From NCBI RefSeq assembly GCF_900143005.1, contig NZ_FRCS01000013.1, positions 124,001-188,000 on the forward strand: DNA of 64,000 nucleotides, read 5' to 3'. The stretch is from Cryptosporangium aurantiacum (GTDB lineage: Bacteria > Actinomycetota > Actinomycetes > Mycobacteriales > Cryptosporangiaceae). Position 1 is the stretch's first letter. The number at the start of each line of letters is the position of its first letter. Of this stretch, positions 1-8,252 are shown piece after piece. The notes beneath the pieces are model-generated. The model made no database searches and was not told where the DNA came from. It was given only the letters and a program-made list of their open reading frames with translations. Position numbers and translations under genes: made by a program.

Positions 1-517
1 CGAGGTGCATGCCGTAGGCGTCGGCGAGGACGGCCTTGATCACGTCGCCGTGACTGCACGCCAGCCAGATCGCGTCCGGGCCGTGCGAGGCCTCGACCCT
101 GGCGTTCCAGTCCCGGACCGCGGCCACGGCCCTGGACTGCGTGGTGGCCAGGCCTTCGCCCTCCGGGCCGGGGAACACCGCCGCCGACGGGTGCTGCTGG
201 ACGACCTTCCAGAGCGGTTCCTTCACCAGCTCGGTGAGCTTCCGGCCGGTCCAGTCGCCGTAGCGGCACTCGCCGAACCGGTCGTCGATCACCGGGGCGA
301 CGTTCCGGTCCGCCCACACCGGCGCCAGCGTCTGCTGACACCGGTCGAGCGGGCTGGACACGATCGCCGCGAGCGGCAGCGGTCGCAGCCGCTCGGCCAC
401 CGCGTCGGCCTGCTTCCGGCCGTGGTCGTCCAGGTTGACGCCCGGCGTCCACCCGGCGAGCACCCCGCTGGTGTTCGCGGTACTCCGGCCGTGCCGCAGC
501 AGCACCAGCGTCGGCAT
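1..517 (-). CDS. Histidine phosphatase family protein (3' end outside window)
   Basis: This is a phosphoglycerate-mutase-like histidine phosphatase, a family that removes phosphate from small metabolites or phosphoproteins. The protein starts MPTLVLLRHGRS, so the RHG motif with the catalytic histidine is at residues 8-10. The second conserved histidine is in ACSHGDV at about residue 156. About 172 codons are visible and the C-terminus lies beyond base 1. It is followed in reading direction by nothing visible, and uppP lies 67 bp upstream on the same strand, the order seen around mycobacterial Rv2135c/Rv2136c. Substrate cannot be predicted from the sequence. Confidence 0.88.
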   Translation of the reverse strand, partial: MPTLVLLRHGRSTANTSGVLAGWTPGVNLDDHGRKQADAVAERLRPLPLAAIVSSPLDRCQQTLAPVWADRNVAPVIDDRFGECRYGDWTGRKLTELVKEPLWKVVQQHPSAAVFPGPEGEGLATTQSRAVAAVRDWNARVEASHGPDAIWLACSHGDVIKAVLADAYGMHL

Positions 518-584
518 GCGTCCGTCCTTGAAGTCGATGGGGCCTTCGATCGAGGGGCAGTGCCGCCAACGGTACGTCGGGCGT

Positions 585-1421
585 TTACGTCGCGGAGATG
601 ACTCCGGTGCCGACCAGCAGCAGCACGATCGTGCCGAGCACGACCCGGTAGACGATGAAGACCGTGTAGCTGTGCTTGGCGATGAACTTCAGCAGCCACG
701 ACACCGAGATGTAGCCGACGATGAAGCTGACGACCCCGGCCGTGATCGTGGCCGGCCAGCCCACCCCGGAGGAGATCCGGTCGTACTCGTCGATGCCCTG
801 CAGGATGCTCGCGCCGGTCAGCGCCGGGATCGACAGCAGGAACGAGAGCTTGGTGATCGTCACCCGGTCGAAGTCGCGCAGCAGCCCGGCCGACATCGTG
901 GCGCCCGATCGGGAGATGCCCGGGATCAGCGCCAGGCACTGGACCACCCCGATGATCAGCGTGTCCTTCCAGGTGATGTCCTCCTCGTGCCGGCGCTGAG
1001 TGGCCGCCCGGTCGGCGAACCACATGACGCCGCTCCACAGGATGAGCGCGAACCCGACGAACCACAGGCTGCGCAGCGTCGTCTTGATCGCGTCCTGGAA
1101 CAGGAACCCGACGATGACGATCGGGATCGACCCGACGATCACCGCGAGGCCGAACCGGAAGTCCGGGTCGGTCTTCGGGCGCTTGCCGAACAGCCCGGCG
1201 AAGAAGCCGACGATGATCCGGTAGATCGTGTCGCGCAGGAAGATGATCGTCGCCAGCACCGCGCCGAACTGGATGATCACGGTGAACGCGGTGATGTCCG
1301 GGTCGTCGATCGAGTAGCCGAGCAGCTTCTCGAGGATCGTCAGGTGACCGGTGCTGGAGATCGGCAGGAACTCGGTGAACCCCTCGACGGCGCCGAGGAG
1401 GATCGCTTCGAAGATGTTCAC
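585..1421 (-). CDS. uppP: Undecaprenyl-diphosphatase UppP (BacA)
   Basis: Integral membrane phosphatase that recycles undecaprenyl diphosphate to the monophosphate carrier for peptidoglycan and other wall polymers. The 278-aa length is normal. The first signature, EGFTEFLPISSTGH, covers residues 13-26, and the second, PGISRSGAT, covers 167-175; together they form the active site. Several hydrophobic helices are evident between and after them. Its ATG overlaps the stop of the upstream F420 oxidoreductase gene by 4 bp (ATGA), which implies translational coupling in one minus-strand operon. Confidence 0.97.
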   Translation of the reverse strand: MNIFEAILLGAVEGFTEFLPISSTGHLTILEKLLGYSIDDPDITAFTVIIQFGAVLATIIFLRDTIYRIIVGFFAGLFGKRPKTDPDFRFGLAVIVGSIPIVIVGFLFQDAIKTTLRSLWFVGFALILWSGVMWFADRAATQRRHEEDITWKDTLIIGVVQCLALIPGISRSGATMSAGLLRDFDRVTITKLSFLLSIPALTGASILQGIDEYDRISSGVGWPATITAGVVSFIVGYISVSWLLKFIAKHSYTVFIVYRVVLGTIVLLLVGTGVISAT

Positions 1422-2491
1422 TGATGCTCTGCGTCCCCCGCCTTGGAGAGCCCGGCCAGGTGGTACGCCTCGTCGACGGCCCGCAGCGTGTCCACCGGGC
1501 CGACCTCCTGACCGGGGAACGCGGCCACCGCGACGGTCGTGACACCGGCATCGGCCAGCGCGCGCAGCCCGGACGCGATCCGCTCGACCGGGCCGAGCAG
1601 CGCGGTGCGGTCGAGGAACTCGAACGGCAGCGCGGCCATCGCGCCCGCGTAGTCGCGGCGGAGGTACTTGTCCTGGACCTCGGCGGCCTCGTCGGCGTAA
1701 CCCATGCGGACGGCGAGCTGGTTGTAGAAGTTCTTCTCCCGGCTGCCCATGCCGCCGACGTAGAGCGCCGTGTAGCCGCGCACGGCGTCGGCACAGGCGA
1801 CCGGGTCGTCACCGACCACGACCGGAACCGTCGCGACGACGTCGAAGCCGTCCATCGTCTTGCCGACCTTCTCCCGGCCCTTCCGGACCAGCTCCAGCTG
1901 CTCCGGACCGAAGTCGGTGGAGAAGAAGATCGCCAGCAGGCCGTCGGCGATCTCGCCGGTCAGCTCCAGGTTCTTCGGCCCGACCGCGGCGAGGTAGGTG
2001 GGGATGTACTCGCGCACCGGGTGGACGGTGAGCATCAGGGCCTTGCCCGGCCCGTCGGGCAGCGGCAGCCGGTAGTGCTCGCCGTCGTAGGCGACGCGAC
2101 GCTTGCGCTCCAGCGCCATCCGCACGATGTCGACGTACTCGCGGGTGCGGCCCAGCGGCTTGTCGAACCGGACGCCGTGCCACCCCTCCGACACCTGCGG
2201 ACCGGAGACGCCGAGCCCGAGCCGGAACCGGCCGCCGGACAGCGTGTCGAGGGTGGCGGCGGTCATCGCGGTCATCGCCGGTGAGCGGGCCGGGATCTGC
2301 ATCACGGCCGATCCGATGTCGATCGTCTGCGTCTGGGCGGCGACCCACGCCAGCACGGTGGCGGCGTCCGAGCCGTAGGCCTCGGCCACCCACACCGACG
2401 ACCAACCGAGACGGTCCGCCTCCCGGGCCAGCTCGAGGTTCGCGGCGTCGTTGCCCGCGCCCCAGTACCCGAGGTTCACCCCCAGCTTCAC
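1418..2491 (-). CDS. LLM-class F420-dependent oxidoreductase
   Basis: A 357-aa luciferase-like monooxygenase-fold protein of the type that uses the deazaflavin cofactor F420 in actinobacteria. The N-terminus MKLGVNLGYWGAGND and the internal LSGGRFRLGLGVSG segment (about residues 84-97) are typical of this TIM-barrel family. The substrate is not deducible. It sits immediately upstream of uppP with a 4-bp overlap, an arrangement also found in mycobacteria, but no direct biochemical link to lipid-carrier recycling is evident. A divergent aldo/keto reductase gene starts 124 bp upstream. Confidence 0.9.
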   Translation of the reverse strand: MKLGVNLGYWGAGNDAANLELAREADRLGWSSVWVAEAYGSDAATVLAWVAAQTQTIDIGSAVMQIPARSPAMTAMTAATLDTLSGGRFRLGLGVSGPQVSEGWHGVRFDKPLGRTREYVDIVRMALERKRRVAYDGEHYRLPLPDGPGKALMLTVHPVREYIPTYLAAVGPKNLELTGEIADGLLAIFFSTDFGPEQLELVRKGREKVGKTMDGFDVVATVPVVVGDDPVACADAVRGYTALYVGGMGSREKNFYNQLAVRMGYADEAAEVQDKYLRRDYAGAMAALPFEFLDRTALLGPVERIASGLRALADAGVTTVAVAAFPGQEVGPVDTLRAVDEAYHLAGLSKAGDAEHQ

Positions 2492-2615
2492 GCGCTGCTC
2501 CCGTCTGACTCGTGCACGGTGGTCCCGCCCGCCCAGCGGCCGACGAGGTCACGGCGCAGCGTAACGGCGGGTCGGTGCTCCGGTGTGGGGCGGGGCGACG
2601 GTAGCGTCCGCTGCC

Positions 2616-3584
2616 ATGGAACTGCGTGCCCTCGGCCACAGCGGGCTGATGGTGTCCCGGCTCGCGTTGGGGACCATGTCCTGGGGGCGGGACACCGAAG
2701 CCGACGACGCCGCCGAACAGCTCAAAGCATTCACCGACGTCGGAGGGACGCTCGTCGACACCGCGGACGTCTACGCGGACGGCAGGGCGGAGGAGATCCT
2801 CGGCGAGCTGATCGGGTCGGTCGTGCCGCGCTCGGCGGTGCAGATCGCCACCAAGGCGGTCGCGGTGCCCGCCCTGCGGCGTCGGGACGCGTCGCGGGGC
2901 CACCTCCTCTCCGCGCTGGACGCCTCGCTCGCGCGGCTGCGGACCGACCACGTCGACCTCTGGCAGCTGCACGCCTGGGACCCGCACACGCCGCTGGAGG
3001 AGACCCTGTCCGCGGTCGACATCGCGGTCAGCACCGGGCGCGCGCGCTACGTCGGGATGTCGAACTACACCGGGTGGCAGACCGCGAAGGCCGCCACCTG
3101 GCAGCTCGCCCACGGCCGTCCCCGGCTGATCTCCACCCAGGTGGAGTACTCGCTGCTGGAGCGGGGCGTCGAGCGCGAGGTCGTGCCCGCCGCGCTCGAC
3201 CTGGGCATCGGCCTGCTGCCCTGGTCGCCGCTCGGCCGCGGCGTGCTGACCGGGAAGTACCGGCACGGGACGCCGCCGGACTCGCGCGGCGCCTCACCGC
3301 ACTTCGAGCGGTTCGTCGGGCGGTTCCTCGAACACCGGTCGGCCCGGGTCGTCGAAGCGGTCGCGACGGCCGCGGACGGCCTCGGCGTCTCCCCGCTCAC
3401 GGTGTCGCTGGCCTGGATCCGCGACCGGCCGGGCGTGGCCGCTCCGGTGGTCGGTGCCCGGACGGTCGGTCAGCTGATGGGGTCGCTGCAGACCGAGTCG
3501 CTGACGCTGCCGGCCGAGATCCGCCGAGCGCTGGACGACGTTTCCGCGCCCGAATTCGGGTATCCGGAGCGCGACGGCGGGTGA
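2616..3584 (+). CDS. Aldo/keto reductase
   Basis: NADPH-dependent carbonyl reductase fold, 322 aa from the ATG at 2616. I chose this start because MELRALGHSGLMVSRLALGTMSWG is the usual family N-terminus; an in-frame GTG at 2583 would add 11 atypical residues. The catalytic tetrad is visible as Asp48 and Tyr53 (DTADVY), Lys80 (IATK) and His119 (LWQLH). The C-terminal part contains the cofactor-binding segment around VVGARTVGQL. It is divergent from the F420 oxidoreductase and is followed by a small DUF5703 gene. Substrate unknown. Confidence 0.93.
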   Translation: MELRALGHSGLMVSRLALGTMSWGRDTEADDAAEQLKAFTDVGGTLVDTADVYADGRAEEILGELIGSVVPRSAVQIATKAVAVPALRRRDASRGHLLSALDASLARLRTDHVDLWQLHAWDPHTPLEETLSAVDIAVSTGRARYVGMSNYTGWQTAKAATWQLAHGRPRLISTQVEYSLLERGVEREVVPAALDLGIGLLPWSPLGRGVLTGKYRHGTPPDSRGASPHFERFVGRFLEHRSARVVEAVATAADGLGVSPLTVSLAWIRDRPGVAAPVVGARTVGQLMGSLQTESLTLPAEIRRALDDVSAPEFGYPERDGG

Positions 3585-3687
3585 TTTTGTGGGGATATTG
3601 CGGCGCACCCCGCGCACAACGCGGGTCTTCGCGTGCACTCGTGCCAGTTGGCGGGCCTCCGGCCCTAAAAAGAGGCACTATGACGAG

Positions 3688-3888
3688 GTGCCCCCAGATT
3701 ACGAATACGCACCGCTGAGGTTGCCACCAGGCACCGATCGGATGAGCGCACAGGTGGAGCTGACGATCCGCGCCGAGTACGGCGGCTGGGAGCTGGCGCG
3801 CGTCCGGCTCTACGCCGACGGTACGCGGAAGGTCGTCCTCCGCCGCCGCCGCTCGACCGGCTCCGCGTCCCCCGTCCTGGCTACCTGA
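3688..3888 (+). CDS. DUF5703 family small protein
   Basis: Small basic protein of about 66 aa with the actinobacterial DUF5703 pattern: DYEYAPLRLPPG near the start and AEYGGWELARVRLYADGTRK in the middle, ending in an arginine-rich stretch. Function is unknown for the family. I chose the GTG at 3688, just before PPDYEY, because it gives the family's normal length. The open frame continues upstream to 3589, but that extension is low-complexity and atypical. The gene lies between the aldo/keto reductase and an M48 peptidase on the same strand, in a neighbourhood often shared with uppP in actinobacteria. Confidence 0.75.
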   Translation: MPPDYEYAPLRLPPGTDRMSAQVELTIRAEYGGWELARVRLYADGTRKVVLRRRRSTGSASPVLAT

Positions 3889-3939
3889 TCACTTGCCGTC
3901 CGCACATACGGTGGCCCCCGACGACCGAGGAGGCCATCG

Positions 3940-4935
3940 ATGACCGCTGAGAACCCCGCCGAGCGTCGGCAGTTCCCCGGGATCAGCCCGCGGGCGTACG
4001 AGCACCCGGCTGACCGGGGTGCGCTGGTCGCGTTGCGGTCGGTGCCCGGTCTGCCCGCGGTGCTCCGCGCTCTGTCCGGCGCGGTCGGCGAGCGCCGCGA
4101 ACGGCTGCTGCTGCTCGCGTCCGCGGTGAAGGTGACCCCGCGTCAGTTCTCGACCGTGCACGAGCTCCGCCTCGAGTGCGCCGCGACGCTCGACGTCGGC
4201 CCGGCGCCCGAGGTGTTCGTCCTGCGCAACCCCGACCCGATCGCGATGACCATCGGCATGGACACGCCGTTCCTCGTCCTGAGCACCGGGCTGATCGACC
4301 TGCTCGACACCGACGGGCTCCGGTTTACGATCGGGCACGAGATGGGGCACGTGCTGAGCGGGCACGCCGTGTACCGGACGCTGCTGCTGCACCTGACCAG
4401 CGCGTCGCTGAACCTGGCCTGGTTCCCGATCGGCTACTGGGGCCTCCGGGCGATCCAGCTCGCGCTCGAGGAGTGGTACCGCAAGTCCGAGTTGTCCTGT
4501 GACCGGGCCGGTCTGCTCTGCGGGCAGGACCCGGCGGCCGCCCTGCGCACGCACGCGCTGCTCGCCGGTGCGACCAGCACCGACCCGGAGGAGCTGGCCG
4601 AGTTCGTCGCCCAGTCGCGCGAGTACGACGCCGCCACCGACATCCGGGACAGCATCCTCAAGCTCGGTCACCTGGCCGGTCGGGCCCATCCGCTGCCCGC
4701 CCTCCGGGCGGCCGAGCTGCAGCGCTGGGCGGCCGGCGAGGAGTACGCCGCCCGGTTGAGGGGTGACTACCCGCGCCGGGCGGACGACCCCGACGCGTCG
4801 TTCGCCGCCGAGGTGAAGGCCGCCGCCGGGGCCTACCGGGACGCGGTGGCGTCCTCCAAGGACCCGCTGGCGAAGCTCGTCACCGCCGCCGGTGGCGCGG
4901 TCGCCGACGGCCTCAGCCGCCTCCGGCGTCCGTAA
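3940..4935 (+). CDS. M48 family zinc metallopeptidase
   Basis: A 331-aa zinc-dependent peptidase of the Ste24/HtpX superfamily. The HExxH zinc motif is HEMGH at residues 133-137, and the likely third zinc ligand is Glu184 in KSELSCDRAGL. The hydrophobic stretch between them (about 147-175) could associate with the membrane, but no classical signal peptide is present. The start follows a clear ribosome-binding site (GAGGAGG). It is transcribed after DUF5703 and ends in a shared bidirectional terminator. Substrates are unknown; related proteins act in membrane-protein quality control. Confidence 0.92.
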   Translation: MTAENPAERRQFPGISPRAYEHPADRGALVALRSVPGLPAVLRALSGAVGERRERLLLLASAVKVTPRQFSTVHELRLECAATLDVGPAPEVFVLRNPDPIAMTIGMDTPFLVLSTGLIDLLDTDGLRFTIGHEMGHVLSGHAVYRTLLLHLTSASLNLAWFPIGYWGLRAIQLALEEWYRKSELSCDRAGLLCGQDPAAALRTHALLAGATSTDPEELAEFVAQSREYDAATDIRDSILKLGHLAGRAHPLPALRAAELQRWAAGEEYAARLRGDYPRRADDPDASFAAEVKAAAGAYRDAVASSKDPLAKLVTAAGGAVADGLSRLRRP

Positions 4936-4976
4936 GCGGCCGTCGCGGGGGCGCGGCAGGGCGCCCCAGAAAATCA

Positions 4977-4998
4977 GCCCGTTACCGACGTAACGGGC
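4977..4998. terminator. Bidirectional hairpin terminator
   Basis: Perfect 9-bp inverted repeat (GCCCGTTAC, loop CGAC, GTAACGGGC) between the convergent M48 gene and the hypothetical gene at 5007. Plus-strand transcription meets a modest T-rich run (ATTCTCTTAC); minus-strand transcription reads TGATTTTCT. It therefore probably serves both directions. Confidence 0.75.
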
Positions 4999-5006
4999 CG
5001 ATTCTC

Positions 5007-5744
5007 TTACCAGAGGCTGGCCGCGGGGTCGTTCACCGGCCCGCGCGGCGCGGTCGGGTCGCCGTACGCCGCGGCCGGCTCGTCGAGCGAGTCCTCGTCG
5101 ACGATCTCCTCGTCCATCCGGTAGAGCTGGGCCTCGTCCGGCCCGAGCAGCAGCGGGTCGGGGATCGCGGTGGCCGGTGTATCGGCGAACGTGAGCGGCC
5201 GCCGCAGCGCGTTCACGACCAGGACGCCGTTCCCCGGCACCAGCTCCTCGGGGTAGGCGTCGAGCGCGGCGACCGTGCCGTCACCGGCCTGCACCAGCTC
5301 GTTGACCGCCTCGCCGACCTCGGTCACCGGCCGGGCCGCGTGGGTGGCGTCCACCGCGGCCCACGACGTCCGGCGCGCCTCGGTCGCCAGCGCGAGCAAG
5401 CGGGACGGCTGCGGGACGACGTAGTCGCGCCGGTGCCGGACCGACACCAACAGCGCACCACCGTCCGGCACGGGCACGGGCACGTCGGCGGGCGGCAGCA
5501 CCGGAGGAACGGCCGGCTCCGGCGGCGCCTCGCCGTCCGACTCCAGGTACTCGCAGTCCCACGGCGTGACCTCGTCGTAGACCTCGCTGATCAGGTCGTC
5601 GTAGCGCACGGTGGCGTTGTTCAACGCGACGTAGGCACGCCAGACCTGCTCTTCCGCGGCTCCGGCGCGCAGCACGGCCCGATGGTGCCGGGCGGCATGG
5701 ACGACCGCCTCCAGCGCCGCGTCGATCTGAGCTTCCGTAGACAT
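5007..5744 (-). CDS. Hypothetical actinobacterial protein
   Basis: About 245 aa from MSTEAQIDAALEAVV. I do not recognise a named family. The N-terminal 60 residues are predicted helical, with a conserved-looking VWRAYVALNNATVRYDDLI segment. An acidic, proline-rich linker follows (about 75-110), then a mixed region containing SVRHRRDYVVPQPSRLLALA. There is no signal peptide or membrane helix, so it is probably cytoplasmic. It lies 42 bp downstream of the M20 peptidase gene on the same strand and may be co-transcribed with it. The ATG at 5744 is preferred over one ten codons upstream because it begins the structured part. Confidence 0.7.
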   Translation of the reverse strand: MSTEAQIDAALEAVVHAARHHRAVLRAGAAEEQVWRAYVALNNATVRYDDLISEVYDEVTPWDCEYLESDGEAPPEPAVPPVLPPADVPVPVPDGGALLVSVRHRRDYVVPQPSRLLALATEARRTSWAAVDATHAARPVTEVGEAVNELVQAGDGTVAALDAYPEELVPGNGVLVVNALRRPLTFADTPATAIPDPLLLGPDEAQLYRMDEEIVDEDSLDEPAAAYGDPTAPRGPVNDPAASLW

Positions 5745-5786
5745 CGCCTGGGCTCCTCGACGTGGAGAGGTCAACTGCGGACTGTG

Positions 5787-7136
5787 CTAGCTACGTGCGA
5801 GAAAGCGGTCGAGCACACGCACCCCGAACTTTAGGCCGTCAACCGGGACCCGCTCGTCGACACCGTGGAACAGCGAGGCGAAATCGAGATCCGGGGGCAG
5901 CCGCAACGGGGCGAACCCGAAGCATCGAATGCCCAGACGCGACAACGCCTTGCCATCGGTACCGCCGGAGAGCATGTACGGGACCGGACGCGCTCCCGGA
6001 TCCTCGTGCCGCAGTGCGTCCGCCATCGCGTCGACCAGTTCACCGTCGAACGTGGTCTCCAGCGGGATCTGCTCCATCGTCGGCTCGACCTCGACGTCCG
6101 GCCCGGCCAGCTCCCGGATCGTGGCGAGAAACTCCTTCTCCTGGCCGGGGAGCACCCGCCCGTCGATCGCCGCGGTCGCCGTCCCCGGGATGACGTTCAC
6201 CTTGTAACCGGCGTCGAGCATCGTCGGGTTGGCGGTGTTGCGCAGCGTCGCGCCGATGATCCGGGCGATCGGCCCGAGCTTCGCGATCACCTGCTCCGGC
6301 TCGTTCGGGTCGAGCTCGATGCCGAGCGCGTCGCTCGCCTCGTCCAGGAAGCGCCGGACGGTGTCGGTCAGCACGATCGGGAACCGGTGCCTGCCGATCC
6401 GGGCCACCGCCTCGGACAGCGCGGTGATTGCGTTGTCCTCGTGAGTGAACGAGCCGTGACCGGCCTTGCCGCGGGCCGTCAGCCGCAGCCACTCGATGCC
6501 TTTCTCCGCGGTCTCGATCAGGTACAGCCGAAGGTCGTCGGTGACGCTGAGGGAGAACCCGCCCACCTCGCTGACCGCCTCGGTGGCGCCCTCGAACCAC
6601 TCCGGGTGGTGGTCGACCAGCCAGTGCGCACCGTGGACGCTGCCGGCCTCCTCGTCGGCGAAGAACGCGAGCGTGATGTCGCGCGGTGGTTTGCGCCCCT
6701 CCCGCGCCCACTGGCGGACGAGCGCCAAGATCATCGCGTCCATGTCTTTCATGTCGATCGCGCCGCGGCCCCAGAGGTAGCCGTCGCGGACCTCGCCGGA
6801 GAACGGATCGACCGACCAGTCGGCGGCGTTCGCCGGCACGACGTCCAAATGGCCGTGCAGGACCAGACCACCGCGCTCGGGGTTCGAACCCTCCAGGCGG
6901 GCCACCACGCTGGCCCGGCCGCGCTCGCTCTCGTAGATCGTCGCCTCGATGCCGACCTCGTCGAGTTTCGCGGCGACGTACTCGGCCGCGGCCCGCTCCC
7001 CCACGCTGGTGGCGGTCTCACCGGTGTTCGTGGTGTCGATCCGGATCAGGTCCCGGGCGAGGTCGAGAACTTCATCCTCGGCGGTGGGGGACCCGGCGGT
7101 CGGGCCGGACGGGGTCGGGGAGGCGGCGGAGCTCAT
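5787..7136 (-). CDS. M20 family metallopeptidase (dipeptidase/deacylase type)
   Basis: A 449-aa di-metal hydrolase of the ArgE/DapE/carboxypeptidase M20 family, cleaving small peptides or acyl-amino acids in the cytoplasm. Metal-binding and catalytic positions are visible: HGHLD at 94-98 (His96, Asp98), Asp128 in GAIDMKD, and the Glu-Glu pair at 162-163 in FFADEEAGS. A dimerisation domain lies in the middle, as usual. The start ATG follows AAGGGCGC. The nearest known synteny is the mycobacterial M20 gene Rv2141c close to uppP. Exact substrate unknown. Confidence 0.94.
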   Translation of the reverse strand: MSSAASPTPSGPTAGSPTAEDEVLDLARDLIRIDTTNTGETATSVGERAAAEYVAAKLDEVGIEATIYESERGRASVVARLEGSNPERGGLVLHGHLDVVPANAADWSVDPFSGEVRDGYLWGRGAIDMKDMDAMILALVRQWAREGRKPPRDITLAFFADEEAGSVHGAHWLVDHHPEWFEGATEAVSEVGGFSLSVTDDLRLYLIETAEKGIEWLRLTARGKAGHGSFTHEDNAITALSEAVARIGRHRFPIVLTDTVRRFLDEASDALGIELDPNEPEQVIAKLGPIARIIGATLRNTANPTMLDAGYKVNVIPGTATAAIDGRVLPGQEKEFLATIRELAGPDVEVEPTMEQIPLETTFDGELVDAMADALRHEDPGARPVPYMLSGGTDGKALSRLGIRCFGFAPLRLPPDLDFASLFHGVDERVPVDGLKFGVRVLDRFLARS

Positions 7137-7328
7137 GCGCCCTTGATACCAGCCCGGACGGAGCGACGGTCAGCCCCGGCGGTGGTCACCGGCGGTTGTG
7201 CGCGGAGGCGAAACGCCCCGGCAACACCGCCGAAGCTCTGCCGCAGATCTGTCTGGATACGGATAAGTCCCTATGAAGGACGATTCGCGCAGGCTATCTC
7301 TCTGGCCAGACGCTCTCGAGGAGGAGAC

Positions 7329-8252
7329 ATGCGCCCGTACTCCCGGCGGCTGGCCGCCGCAGCGCTCTGCGTGATCGGGCTGACGGCCACGATCGTGGCC
7401 GCACCGCAGCCCGCCTCCGCCGCCACCCCGGACGGCCCCAGCGGCCCGGTCATCTACCACCAGGGCACCTGGTACCTGCGCAGCACACCGACGACCGGCA
7501 CCGCCGAGCAGTCGTTCAGTTTCGGCGTCCCCGGCAGCAACCTCGACCTGCCGGTGGTCGGTGACTGGAACGGCGACGGCTCGGAGACGGTCGGCATCGC
7601 CCGGATCGACCAGTCGGTGCCGTTCCCGTTCCGGTTCGTGTGGTCCCTGCGGAACACCAACGCCGCCGGCGACCCCGACATCACGTTCACGTTCGGCGTC
7701 CCCGCGCTGACCGACACGCTGCGGGGCCGCCCGATCGTCGGCAACTTCGACCCGTTCGACGACGCCTACGAGGTCGGCTACGTCTTTCCGACCGACGACG
7801 GCGGTCTGAACTGGATCATCCGGCGTGATCTGGCGCAGTCCTCGCCGGTCGTGACGTTCCAGTACGGCCGTAGCGCGACCGACACCCCCGTGGTCGGCGA
7901 CTGGAACGGCGACGGCATCGACACCGCGGGCATCATCCGGGGCAAGCAGTGGATGCTCAACGACGAGGAGCTCCAGGGCGGCCAGGCGGACGTCAGCTTC
8001 ACGTTCGGAGCGACCTCGTCGCCGATCCGGGAGCTGCCGGTCGTCGGTGACTGGGACGGCAACGGCACCGACACTCCCGCCGTGCTGCGCAACAACCCGA
8101 CGACCCAGGTGACCGGCGGGTTCGAGGTGTGGCTCTACCGCAATGAAAACGCAGCGGGCCCCGCCGACGGCGGCTTCGTCTTCGGCAGCGACGTGTTCGC
8201 GATCCCACGGACCGCGCTGTTCGTGCCCCGGCTGGCGATCGAGGTCAGCTGA
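7329..8252 (+). CDS. Secreted VCBS/FG-GAP-like repeat protein
   Basis: About 307 aa starting MRPYSRRLAAAALCVIG, with a typical Sec signal peptide ending near PASAA (about residue 32). The mature part has four repeats resembling the FG-GAP/VCBS blade motif: VVGDWNGDGSET, IVGNFDPFDDAYEV, VVGDWNGDGIDTAG and VVGDWDGNGTDTPA. The Asp-rich loops suggest calcium binding and a small beta-propeller, each repeat preceded by an SFxFG segment. A strong RBS (GAGGAG) precedes the ATG. The 3' end overlaps the convergent monooxygenase gene by 8 bp. Role, possibly adhesion or extracellular binding, is inference. Confidence 0.85.
   Translation: MRPYSRRLAAAALCVIGLTATIVAAPQPASAATPDGPSGPVIYHQGTWYLRSTPTTGTAEQSFSFGVPGSNLDLPVVGDWNGDGSETVGIARIDQSVPFPFRFVWSLRNTNAAGDPDITFTFGVPALTDTLRGRPIVGNFDPFDDAYEVGYVFPTDDGGLNWIIRRDLAQSSPVVTFQYGRSATDTPVVGDWNGDGIDTAGIIRGKQWMLNDEELQGGQADVSFTFGATSSPIRELPVVGDWDGNGTDTPAVLRNNPTTQVTGGFEVWLYRNENAAGPADGGFVFGSDVFAIPRTALFVPRLAIEVS

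Noticed and set aside
5865-7328. Long plus-strand open frame running antisense to the M20 peptidase gene and into the secreted protein gene.
   Set aside because: It is the high-GC shadow frame; the M20 motifs are on the minus strand and the secreted protein has its own RBS and signal peptide.
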